From: DASZHJ01 sp035581425
GTDB taxonomy: Bacteria > Pseudomonadota > Alphaproteobacteria > ATCC43930 > CGMCC-115725
Assembly: GCA_035581425.1 (NCBI GenBank)
Contig: DATJVP010000064.1
Location: forward strand, 1-24,723
Length of the DNA: 24,723 nucleotides
Direction of reading: 5' to 3'
Shown: positions 17,577 through 24,433 of the stretch, one piece after another
How the letters are laid out: every line of letters begins with the position of its first letter
How positions within the stretch are numbered: the stretch's first letter is position 1
The notes under the pieces: generated by a model
What the model saw: only the letters and a program-made list of their open reading frames with translations
Database searches by the model: none
What the model was told of the DNA's origin: nothing
Position numbers and translations under genes: made by a program

Positions 17577-18545
17577 TCAGGATTTAGGCGCTTCGGCCAG
17601 CAGTTTCTTGGTGACGTCGAGGAGCCCGCGCACGGCGCCGACGGACTTGTCGAAGGCGGATTTCTCCTCGGCGTTGAGCGAGATCTCCACGATCCGCTCG
17701 ACGCCCTCGGTGCCGATCACGACGGGGACGCCGACATAGAGGTCCCTGACCCCGTATTGGCCGGTGAGCCAAGCCGCGCAGGGCAGTACCCGCCGCCGGT
17801 CGAGGAGGTAGGACTCCGCCATCGCGATCGCGGAGGAGGCGGGCGCATAGAAGGCCGAGCCGGTCTTGAGGAGATTGACGATCTCGCCGCCGCCGTTCCG
17901 CGTGCGATCGATGATCTTGTCGAGGCGCTCCTGCGTGGTCCACCCCATCTTCACGAGATCGGGGAGCGGGATGCCCGCCACCGTCGAGTAGCGCGCGAGC
18001 GGTACCATGCTGTCGCCGTGCCCACCCAGCACGAAGGCCGTCACGTCCTCGACGGACACCTTGAACTCATCCGCGAGGAAATAGCGGAAGCGCGCGCTGT
18101 CGAGGACACCGGCCATGCCGACCACGCGGTGATGCGGCAGGCCCGAGGCCTCGCGCATCACCCAGACCATCACGTCGAGCGGATTGGTGATGGTGATGAC
18201 GAAGGCGTTCGGGCAATACTGCTTGATCGCGGCACCGACGGAATTGACGACCTTCGCGTTGATGCCGATGAGGTCGTCGCGGCTCATGCCGGGCTTGCGC
18301 GGAACGCCCGCGGTCACGATCACGACATCGGCCCCAGCGATCGAGGCATAGTCGTTGGTGCCGGCGAAATGCGCGTCGAAGCCCTCGACCGGCGAGAGCT
18401 GGATCAGGTCGAGCGACTTGCCCTGCGGGACGCCCTCGACGATGTCGAAGAGCACGACGTCGCCCAAGTGCTTGAGCCCGGCGAGGAGAGCGAGCGTGCC
18501 GCCGATCTGACCGGCGCCGACCAACGCGATCTTGCTGCGTGCCAT
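17577..18545 (-). CDS. mdh: malate dehydrogenase (NAD-dependent, LDH-like type)
   Basis: The enzyme interconverts malate and oxaloacetate in the TCA cycle. The protein has 322 residues. The NAD-binding motif VGAGQIGGTLA is at residues 9-19. Arg83 in GVPRKPGMSRDDL corresponds to the position that selects malate over lactate, and Arg89, Asn121 (TNPLD), Arg152 and the catalytic His176 (GGHGDSM) are all in place. The sequence resembles the LDH-like MDH group found in alphaproteobacteria. The ATG at 18545 has AGGG about 8 bases upstream. It lies 77 bases downstream of zapE and 108 bases upstream of sucA, on the same strand as both. Confidence 0.97.
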   Translation of the reverse strand: MARSKIALVGAGQIGGTLALLAGLKHLGDVVLFDIVEGVPQGKSLDLIQLSPVEGFDAHFAGTNDYASIAGADVVIVTAGVPRKPGMSRDDLIGINAKVVNSVGAAIKQYCPNAFVITITNPLDVMVWVMREASGLPHHRVVGMAGVLDSARFRYFLADEFKVSVEDVTAFVLGGHGDSMVPLARYSTVAGIPLPDLVKMGWTTQERLDKIIDRTRNGGGEIVNLLKTGSAFYAPASSAIAMAESYLLDRRRVLPCAAWLTGQYGVRDLYVGVPVVIGTEGVERIVEISLNAEEKSAFDKSVGAVRGLLDVTKKLLAEAPKS

Positions 18546-18623
18546 CAGCGAAACCCTTTTGCGAGGCGGGGAAAAGCGCGGGGGTCTTACCCCGATTCTA
18601 TCGGAGGAGCAAGGGGGCGCCCG

Positions 18624-19793
18624 TTACTCCCGAACGAAGGAGTTGTACTCCGCGCTCTGCATCTCCACGAGACGCGAGGCGGCGCGGCGGAATTCGAAGG
18701 CGCCGTCGCCCTCGCGATAAATCCGGTTCGGCGGCACCGCCGCCGATGCCACGAGATGCCCATGCGCCTCGTAGAGCGTGTCGATGAAGATACTGAGCCG
18801 CTTTGCCTCGTTGCGCCGCTCCGGGCTGAGCTCGGGAATGCCATCGACGAAGAAGGTATGGAAACGCCGGCAGAGTGCCAGATAATCCGCGGGGCCGAGG
18901 GGCTGGTCGCAGAGCTCCCCGAAGGTGAACCATGCCACGTCCTTGGCGGCACGCGGCACGACGACGAGACGGTTCTGCACCAGGAGTGTCGTGCTGCTCG
19001 CCGATGCACTATCGGTGAGATCGGCGAAGGCGCGCTCGAGCGCGCGGTAGGCGCTATCGTCTGCGGGGACGAAATAGACCTGGCGGCCCTCGAGGCGCGC
19101 CAGGCGATAGTCGCGGCCGGCGTCGAGCTCGAGCACGTCGAGCTTCTTCTTCAAGAGCTCTATGAAGGGCACGAAGCGCTCGCGCTGAAGCCCGTCCTTG
19201 TAGAGGTCGTCGGGCGCGCGGTTCGAGGTTGCGACGACCACCACGCCCTCGGCAAAGAGCGCCTCGAAGAGCCGGCCCAGGATCATCGCGTCCGCGATAT
19301 CCGTCACGTGGAACTCGTCGAAGCAGAGAAGCGTCGCACCCTGGGCGATGTCCTTGGCGACGCCGCCGATCGCATCGCCCTTCTCGCGGCGGCGCTGGTG
19401 CAGGCGGTCGTGCACCTCCTGCATGAAGGCATAGAAATGGACACGGCGCTTCTTCGCGACGGGCGCGGTCGCGAAGAACATGTCCATGACCATGGTCTTG
19501 CCCCGGCCGACCGCGCCGAAGATGTAGAGCCCCATCGGCGGCGCCTCCGCCGCGTGACCAAGGCCGAGCCGCGCGCGCCAGCCATGCGCACCATTATTGG
19601 GCTTGTAGCTGAGGAGCGCACGCCAGAGGCTCTGCAGCTTCTCGACCGCGTGCTCCTGCGCGGTATCCGGCCGAAGCGTGCCAGCGGCACGTCGCGTGCG
19701 ATAGACCGACATCGGCCCATCGACGACGATATCCTCTGGGGTCTCGGCGGAAGGTGCGGTGAGGGGCGGTGGCGTCATCGGGGCGGCAGTCAT
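18624..19793 (-). CDS. zapE: cell division protein ZapE (AFG1-like AAA+ ATPase)
   Basis: The family includes E. coli ZapE, which acts on FtsZ at the division site, and mitochondrial AFG1/LACE1, which assists turnover of respiratory complexes. The protein has 389 residues from ATG 19793. Walker A GAVGRGKT is at 93-100 and Walker B LLCFDEFHVTD at about 155-165; VVVATSNRAPDDLYKDGLQRERF is the sensor region typical of the family. A longer start (TTG 19817) is in frame, and ATG 19778 is also possible; none has a good Shine-Dalgarno sequence, so the start is uncertain. The first 30 residues are Pro/Ala-rich and low in complexity. Its position upstream of mdh matches related genomes and is consistent with the AFG1-like link to respiration. 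Confidence 0.92.
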   Translation of the reverse strand: MTAAPMTPPPLTAPSAETPEDIVVDGPMSVYRTRRAAGTLRPDTAQEHAVEKLQSLWRALLSYKPNNGAHGWRARLGLGHAAEAPPMGLYIFGAVGRGKTMVMDMFFATAPVAKKRRVHFYAFMQEVHDRLHQRRREKGDAIGGVAKDIAQGATLLCFDEFHVTDIADAMILGRLFEALFAEGVVVVATSNRAPDDLYKDGLQRERFVPFIELLKKKLDVLELDAGRDYRLARLEGRQVYFVPADDSAYRALERAFADLTDSASASSTTLLVQNRLVVVPRAAKDVAWFTFGELCDQPLGPADYLALCRRFHTFFVDGIPELSPERRNEAKRLSIFIDTLYEAHGHLVASAAVPPNRIYREGDGAFEFRRAASRLVEMQSAEYNSFVRE

Positions 19794-19831
19794 ATCGAAA
19801 ATCGGCGCGGAGTGCAAAAGTCCCTGAATTT

Positions 19832-19946
19832 CCCTCTCCCCAATCAGGGAGAGGGTCAGGGGGAGGGGTCTAGCGCTCCGAGGTTAAGATTTCTTTCTCG
19901 GCCCTTTGGCCGCCCCCTCAACTAGCCTCTCCGCGTAGGGGAGAGG
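19832..19946. repeat. pair of GC-rich palindromic repeats in inverted orientation (REP/BIME-like)
   Basis: The left hairpin pairs CCCTCTCC (19832-19839) with GGAGAGGG (19848-19855). The right pairs CCTCTCC (19926-19932) with GGAGAGG (19940-19946). The right unit, read as reverse complement, resembles the left one including a trailing G-rich arm (19856-19868 versus 19911-19925), so the two are inverted copies. A third small palindrome, CGGCC-CTTT-GGCCG (19899-19912), lies between. This kind of CCCTCTCCCC...GGGGAGAGGG repeat is scattered between genes in many high-GC proteobacteria. It separates the PhyH-SDR pair from zapE and could also act as a transcription attenuator. Confidence 0.72.
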
Positions 19947-19958
19947 GATTTTTCAGGC

Positions 19959-20705
19959 TTACCTTCCTCCGCCCACACGCAGGATCGCCGCGGTGATGTA
20001 GGAGGCAGCGTCCGACAGCAGGAAGAGCACGGCCTCCGCGACCTCCTCCGCCTCGCCGGCGCGGCCGAGCGGGACGCTGGGGGCGAGCTTCGCAACGCGA
20101 TTCTCGATGCCGGAGGAGGCGTGCAGTTCGGTGTCGATCAGGCCGGGCTGCACGGAGTTGACGCGAATCCCCTCACCCGCGACCTCTCGTGCGAGGCCGA
20201 TGGTCATGCTGTCGATGGCGCCTTTGGACGCGGCGTACCAGACCCATTCGCCGGGGCCGCCCAAGGTCGCGGCGCCGGAGGAGATGTTGACGATGGCGCC
20301 GCCCTTGCCGCCATGCGCACGAGACATCCGCTTCACCGCCTCGCGCGCGCAAAGGAAGGCGCCGAGGATGTTGAGGTCGAAGACGGCCTCGAGCGTCGCG
20401 GTCGAGACCGCATCGAGCCGGCTCGCACGTCCCGTCGTGCCGGCGTTGTTGACGAGACCCGTAATCGGTCCCAGTCGGCGCTCGGCCTCCGCGAAGAGCC
20501 GGACGACCTCTGCCTCCTTCGCGACGTCGCCTTGGATCGCGACGGCGCGGCGCCCGTTGCGCTCGATATCCGCGACGACGCGAGCCGCGGCCTCGGCATC
20601 GCGGGCATAATTGACCGCGACGTCCCAGCCCTCGGCCCCCGCTAGCCGCGCGACCGCCGCGCCGATCCCGCGGCTTCCTCCGGTAACGAGGAGGACGCTG
20701 CTCAT
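19959..20705 (-). CDS. short-chain dehydrogenase/reductase (SDR family)
   Basis: The protein has 248 residues, a classical SDR using NAD(P)H. TGGSRGIG (8-15) is the cofactor motif, NNAG (86-89) is present, and the catalytic set is Ser142 or Ser143, Tyr157 and Lys161 (NISS...YAASK). The C-terminus GEAEEVAEAVLFLLSDAASYITAAILRVGGGR is typical of the FabG-like group, although TGxxxxVDGG is replaced by TAAILRVGGG. The substrate is unknown. Asn34 after the second beta strand (VNYARDAEAA) is compatible with NADP. The ATG overlaps the stop of the PhyH gene by 4 bases (ATGA, 20705-20702), which implies coupling and suggests that the SDR oxidises or reduces the product of that dioxygenase. Confidence 0.93.
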   Translation of the reverse strand: MSSVLLVTGGSRGIGAAVARLAGAEGWDVAVNYARDAEAAARVVADIERNGRRAVAIQGDVAKEAEVVRLFAEAERRLGPITGLVNNAGTTGRASRLDAVSTATLEAVFDLNILGAFLCAREAVKRMSRAHGGKGGAIVNISSGAATLGGPGEWVWYAASKGAIDSMTIGLAREVAGEGIRVNSVQPGLIDTELHASSGIENRVAKLAPSVPLGRAGEAEEVAEAVLFLLSDAASYITAAILRVGGGR

Positions 20706-21508
20706 TCCGCGGCTGGCCTCCGCTCGCGCGCGTAGCGCACGAGACAGTCGTCGGGAAGCGGCTCGATCGGCGTGAAGTCGCGGTTTGCGATGTGCGTGGG
20801 ACGCTTGAAGCGGCGGATCGCGTTGTCTGAGCGATTGAGCGAGAGGTAGACGATCCAGCGCGACCACGGTGTCAGGTTCGAGCCCGAGGCGTGCACGATA
20901 TTGCAATGAAAGAGCAGCGCCGAGCCCGCTGGGCCCTTGGGCGCCACGATCCCGCCCTCGGCGACGAGCCGCGTGATGGTCTCGTTGTCGACCGTCCAGA
21001 GCGGATAGCTCGTGGTCGTGACGTCGTGACCTGCGGGAAGCTTGCCGCGACGATGGCTCCTGGGGATGAACATGAGGGGCCCGTTGAACTCGTTCGCTTC
21101 CGCGAGGAAGAGCGCGATATTCATCGCCCTGGGCGCGGGCATCTCATCGTCCTCGAACCAGGTGCCGTAGTCCTGGTGCCATTGCCAGACCGCGCCGTCG
21201 AACGCCGCCTTCGCGTTGATCTTGAACTGGTGCATGTAGAGCTTGTCGGAACCCAGGAGCTGCATGCCCGGCTCGACGAGCCGCGGATGGCGCGCGAGGC
21301 GCGCAAAGGCCTCGTTCCAGGTCTGGACGTAGAAGGCCGTGCGCGGCGACGCCGTCCCCTTCTCGCGCACGACCTCCGGCCGCTGCTGCGCGAACATGGC
21401 GGGGACCTCGGCGTTGAGCGTCCCAATCTCCTCCGCCGTGAAGAGGTTGGGCAGGAGCAGATAGCCCTGCTCGTCGAATTCCGCGATCTGCGCCGGCGTG
21501 AGCTTCAT
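20702..21508 (-). CDS. phytanoyl-CoA dioxygenase (PhyH) family, ectoine-hydroxylase-like
   Basis: The protein has 268 residues, a non-heme Fe(II)/2-oxoglutarate dioxygenase. The iron ligands are His111 and Asp113 (WQWHQDYGTW) and His206 (HASGSN), with Arg217 likely to bind 2-oxoglutarate. ALFLAEANEFNGPLMFIPRSH (132-152) and the HQDYGTW motif recall EctD and its relatives. No ectoine biosynthesis gene is nearby, so the ectoine assignment is not safe; another small polar or amino acid substrate is equally possible. ATG 21508 follows GGGAG. An imperfect hairpin at 21519-21535 touches that ribosome site. It is coupled to the SDR gene by a 4-base overlap and diverges from the DUF6494-like gene. 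Confidence 0.9.
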   Translation of the reverse strand: MKLTPAQIAEFDEQGYLLLPNLFTAEEIGTLNAEVPAMFAQQRPEVVREKGTASPRTAFYVQTWNEAFARLARHPRLVEPGMQLLGSDKLYMHQFKINAKAAFDGAVWQWHQDYGTWFEDDEMPAPRAMNIALFLAEANEFNGPLMFIPRSHRRGKLPAGHDVTTTSYPLWTVDNETITRLVAEGGIVAPKGPAGSALLFHCNIVHASGSNLTPWSRWIVYLSLNRSDNAIRRFKRPTHIANRDFTPIEPLPDDCLVRYARERRPAAE

Positions 21509-21518
21509 GGCGGTCTCC

Positions 21519-21535
21519 CTGGCAAAAAACGCCAG
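21519..21535 (-). promoter_or_regulatory. hairpin adjoining the PhyH ribosome binding site
   Basis: On the minus strand CTGGC (21535-21531) and GCCAG (21523-21519) flank a G-TTTTTT loop, and the GGGAG ribosome site starts at the last base of the stem. The structure could modulate initiation of the PhyH-SDR message; with a 5-base stem this is only suggestive. Confidence 0.25.
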
Positions 21536-21591
21536 TCTAGACTATGACCGAGACGGGCGCCCCATGCCATAGGTTCGGAGGAGAGGCCGCG

Positions 21592-21798
21592 ATGAACGAA
21601 GACACCTTCAACATGGAAATCCGCAAATTTCTGAAGGAGGTCGGCGTCACCTCCCAGCGCGAGATCGAGGTCGCCGCGCGCAAGGCCATTGCGGCCGGAA
21701 AGCTCAAGAACCACGCGAAGCTCAAGGCGACCATGACGCTCGCCATCCCCGAGCTCGACCTCAGGCACGAGGTGAAGAGCGACATATCCCTCGGCTGA
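21592..21798 (+). CDS. small conserved protein, DUF6494-like
   Basis: The protein has 68 residues: MNEDTFNMEIRKFLKEVG, then VTSQREIEVAARKAIAAGKL and a C-terminal KATMTLAIPELDLRHEVKSDISLG. The pattern (an N-terminal helix with VTSQREIE, then a strand-rich tail) matches a family of small proteins that I associate with DUF6494; its function is unknown. No signal peptide or membrane helix is present, so it is probably cytoplasmic. ATG 21592 was chosen because a strong GGAGGAGAGG sits just upstream; the in-frame start at 21544 lacks one. It is divergent from the PhyH gene and followed at 87 bases by the FkbM gene. Confidence 0.83.
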   Translation: MNEDTFNMEIRKFLKEVGVTSQREIEVAARKAIAAGKLKNHAKLKATMTLAIPELDLRHEVKSDISLG

Positions 21799-21885
21799 AG
21801 TGAGTGTGCGCGCGGAAGTTGGCGCCAGGCGCGCCGGCACCGTGCTATAGAGAGGCTCCGATCGTTAGAACGACGGCGCAGAACA

Positions 21886-22689
21886 TTGGCTGCCACACCG
21901 ATCAATTATTATCTCGAGCGATTGGCCGGAAGCGGCCCCGCGCTCGTCGTCCAGATTGGCGCCAATGACGGCGTCTCCATAGACCCGATCCGCGACTTCA
22001 TCCTGCGCTATCGCTGGCACGGCATTCTAGTCGAGCCGCTGCCGGATATCTTTGCCAAGCTCAAGCAGAATTACAGCGGATCGCCTCAGCTCATATTGGA
22101 GAACTGCGCCATCGGCGAAGCCCGCGAATTGACGCTCTATCGTGTGCGGCCCGATATCGCCGACACCGCACCTTGGCTCCACGAGCTCGCCTCCTTCGAT
22201 CGCGAAGTCGTATTGCGTCATCGCGACGTTTTTCCAAGGATTGCCGAATTCGTCGTGGAAGAGCGCGTGCCTTCGATCTCCTTCTCCGCGCTGATGAGCC
22301 GCCATGGCGTCGATCGCATCGACGTACTGGTGATCGACACCGAGGGCTACGATCTCGAAATATTGAAGCAGGTGGATTTTCCGCGACTTCGACCGCGCGT
22401 GATCCTCTATGAGCACAAGCACCTGAGCGCAGTACAGCAGAACGAAGCGAAGGCGCTCCTCGCCGGCAACGGTTACGTCACGCTCCATGAGGAGTACGAC
22501 ACGCTCGGTCTGCGCCGGGACTGGGCCGTCACGGGCTCAGTGGTGGAGGATTACGAGGTCTTCGCGCAGTTGCAGGAGCAGTTGCACGGAGCCCGGCAAC
22601 TCCTGGGATACCTCAGCCCAGGAGGCCTATTCCGCGTCGCACGCGGACCGCGTGGCGGATGGTCGATAACGAAAGTCGGAGATCCCTAG
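21886..22689 (+). CDS. FkbM family SAM-dependent methyltransferase
   Basis: The protein has 267 residues. FkbM proteins methylate hydroxyl groups on sugars, polyketides or other small molecules. SAM motif I is IGANDGVSIDP (24-34), followed by ILVEPLPDIFAKLKQNY (47-63), NCAIGEA (73-79), VPSISFSALMSRHGVDRIDVLVIDTEGYDLEIL (128-160) and VILYEHKHL (172-180), the full FkbM pattern. The only start that keeps the N-terminus is TTG 21886; no ATG or GTG lies upstream in frame, and no strong Shine-Dalgarno sequence is seen. It is convergent with the GNAT gene, with 12 bases between stops. The DNA appears somewhat AT-richer than the core genes. Substrate unknown. Confidence 0.87.
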   Translation: MAATPINYYLERLAGSGPALVVQIGANDGVSIDPIRDFILRYRWHGILVEPLPDIFAKLKQNYSGSPQLILENCAIGEARELTLYRVRPDIADTAPWLHELASFDREVVLRHRDVFPRIAEFVVEERVPSISFSALMSRHGVDRIDVLVIDTEGYDLEILKQVDFPRLRPRVILYEHKHLSAVQQNEAKALLAGNGYVTLHEEYDTLGLRRDWAVTGSVVEDYEVFAQLQEQLHGARQLLGYLSPGGLFRVARGPRGGWSITKVGDP

Positions 22690-22701
22690 GCATTCCCCCG
22701 A

Positions 22702-23652
22702 TCACCGCCAATCGTCGATGACGTACTGGTCGGCGCCGAGCGTGCCGATACCGTCGGGGCGGTGCATGGCGATGCCGACGAACTCCGCGTGATAGCCGTG
22801 GGAGGTGAGGCGGCGGTAGGCGTCGCGTCGACCGGTGTTGACGCCGAGACCGATGCGCGTGAGGCCGCGCGCCGCGGCGAGCGCCTCGACGGCGTCGAGA
22901 AGGCGCTCGAAATCCGCCGCCGCTCCCGGCCGCACCGCCGCAAACTTCACGAAGAGCACGCCCTCGCCCGCTTCGCCGCCGGGACCGGTGTGGCAAAGGG
23001 CGAAGCCTGCGATAGCTCCCTCGCGCTCGATGAGCACGGTCTCGCCGAGCCGCTGCGAGGCAACGGTCTCGATCTGGCGGCGGAGGTCGAGACCCTTTCG
23101 CACCGCCGAGGTGACGCCGGCTGAGGCCGCGAGCGCTGCCGTGCGCTGAGACTTCGAGAGGTCGGAATAGAGCCGCACCTGCGCCGTCGACGAGCCTGTA
23201 CCCACGGGCTTCGAGAGGATCGGCGTCAGCAACATCGGCAAGAAGCCGAAACTCTCGTACAGGCGGAGATGGGTCGTACTCTCGGGAAAGGTGAAGAGCA
23301 CCGTGAGCCTCGCGCCGGCGGCATCGCCCGCGGCGAGAAAGTGCCCGACGAGCCGGCGCGCGACGCCCTTTCCCCAGTAATCGGGATCGACGCTTAGCGG
23401 ACCCAGCACGAGCTCGCTTCCCCAGTCCATGCCGAGGACGCTGCCGAGGATGCGGCCATCCTCTTCCGCGACGAAGGCCATCTTCGGATCGGTCGCAAAG
23501 CGCGTCTCGACGATGCGCATGTCCGAGCGGAAGCGCGCGGGTTCCGGCGCCCCGAAATGCGTCCCGAAGGCGAGGCGCCAGACATGGGCCGCGGCGTCGA
23601 GATCCTCCGCGGCCATCGGGCGGATCAGGATGCCACCCTCCCCACCCTTCAC
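22702..23652 (-). CDS. tandem GNAT N-acyltransferase encoded after sdhB
   Basis: The protein has 316 residues with two GNAT-like halves. The N-terminal half (about 1-150) is typical: ILIRPMAAEDLDAAAHVWRLAF, LGPLSVDPDYWGKGVARRLVGHFL (the acyl-CoA loop) and LYESFGFLP. The C-terminal half (about 185-310) repeats the fold more loosely: GAIAGFALCH, FVKFAAVRPGAAADFERLLDAVEALAAARGL, and YRRLTSHGYHAEFVGIAMHRP. Substrate unknown. The start is GTG 23652, overlapping the sdhB stop by 4 bases (GTGA); no ATG lies in frame until 23616 (IRPMAAED), which would cut into the first strand. The overlap implies translation coupled to succinate dehydrogenase. Confidence 0.86.
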   Translation of the reverse strand: MKGGEGGILIRPMAAEDLDAAAHVWRLAFGTHFGAPEPARFRSDMRIVETRFATDPKMAFVAEEDGRILGSVLGMDWGSELVLGPLSVDPDYWGKGVARRLVGHFLAAGDAAGARLTVLFTFPESTTHLRLYESFGFLPMLLTPILSKPVGTGSSTAQVRLYSDLSKSQRTAALAASAGVTSAVRKGLDLRRQIETVASQRLGETVLIEREGAIAGFALCHTGPGGEAGEGVLFVKFAAVRPGAAADFERLLDAVEALAAARGLTRIGLGVNTGRRDAYRRLTSHGYHAEFVGIAMHRPDGIGTLGADQYVIDDWR

Positions 23653-24428
23653 CGACGCATCACCATGAGCTTCTTGATCTCCGCGATCGCCTTCGCGGGA
23701 TTGAGACCCTTCGGACAGGTCCGCGTGCAGTTCATGATGGTGTGGCAGCGATAGAGGCGAAAGGGATCCTCCAACGCGTCGAGCCGCTCGCCCGTCGCTT
23801 CGTCGCGGCTGTCCGCGATCCAGCGATAGGCCTGCAGCAGGATCGCTGGGCCGAGGTAGCGGTCTCCGTTCCACCAGTAGCTGGGGCAGGAGGTCGAGCA
23901 GCAGAAGCAGAGGATGCACTCCCAAAGCCCCTCGAGCTTGTCCCGCTCGCCCACGGATTGCGCGCGCTCGCGGTCGGGCGGCGGCGCGCTCTCGGCTTGG
24001 AGCCAGGGCTTGATCGAGCGGTATTGTGCGTAGAGATGTTCGAGATCGGGCACGAGGTCCTTGATCACCTCGGTATGCGGCAAGGGGTATATCCGGACAT
24101 CGCCCTTGACCTCGTCGATGTATTTGAGACAGGCGAGCGTGTTGGTGCCGTCGATATTCATTGCGCACGAGCCGCAGATGCCTTCGCGGCACGAGCGTCG
24201 GAAGGTCAGTGCGCTGTCGACCTCGTTCTTGATCTTGATCAGCGCGTCCAAAATCATCGGCGCGCAGTGGTCGAGGTCGACGTCGTAGCTGTCCATCCGC
24301 GGATTCCCGCCGTCGTCCGGATTCCAGCGGTAGATATGGAACGTCTTGACGCGCTTGGCGCCCGGTGGCGCCGGATGATGCTTGCCAGGCAGCACTTTTG
24401 AATTCTTGGGCAGGGTGAATTCGACCAT
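23649..24428 (-). CDS. sdhB: succinate dehydrogenase iron-sulfur subunit
   Basis: This is the electron-transfer subunit of respiratory complex II, passing electrons from the FAD of SdhA to quinone. The protein has 259 residues. The 2Fe-2S site comprises Cys80, Cys85, Cys88 (CREGICGSC) and Cys100. The 4Fe-4S and 3Fe-4S sites use CILCFCCSTSCPSYWWN (from 171) and CHTIMNCTRTCPKGLNP (from 228). It is encoded 5 bases after sdhA, with AGG before ATG 24428. The stop overlaps the GNAT gene start. The usual sdhC and sdhD would lie upstream, outside the window. Confidence 0.98.
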   Translation of the reverse strand: MVEFTLPKNSKVLPGKHHPAPPGAKRVKTFHIYRWNPDDGGNPRMDSYDVDLDHCAPMILDALIKIKNEVDSALTFRRSCREGICGSCAMNIDGTNTLACLKYIDEVKGDVRIYPLPHTEVIKDLVPDLEHLYAQYRSIKPWLQAESAPPPDRERAQSVGERDKLEGLWECILCFCCSTSCPSYWWNGDRYLGPAILLQAYRWIADSRDEATGERLDALEDPFRLYRCHTIMNCTRTCPKGLNPAKAIAEIKKLMVMRR

Positions 24429-24433
24429 GGCGC

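Noticed and set aside
18573..18596. GGGGT-CTT-ACCCC hairpin between zapE and mdh as a terminator or mdh promoter element
   Set aside because: The stem is 5 bases, and the poly-T stretch is displaced. The nearby TTGCTC/TAAGAC boxes match consensus too weakly to call a promoter.
17556..19925. Open frame of 789 codons on the plus strand opposite mdh and zapE
   Set aside because: Antisense shadow of two conserved enzymes with low-complexity composition.
21855..21890. Promoter for the FkbM gene using TTGGCG and CTATAG
   Set aside because: The spacing between the boxes is about 20-21 bases, outside the normal 16-19 range.
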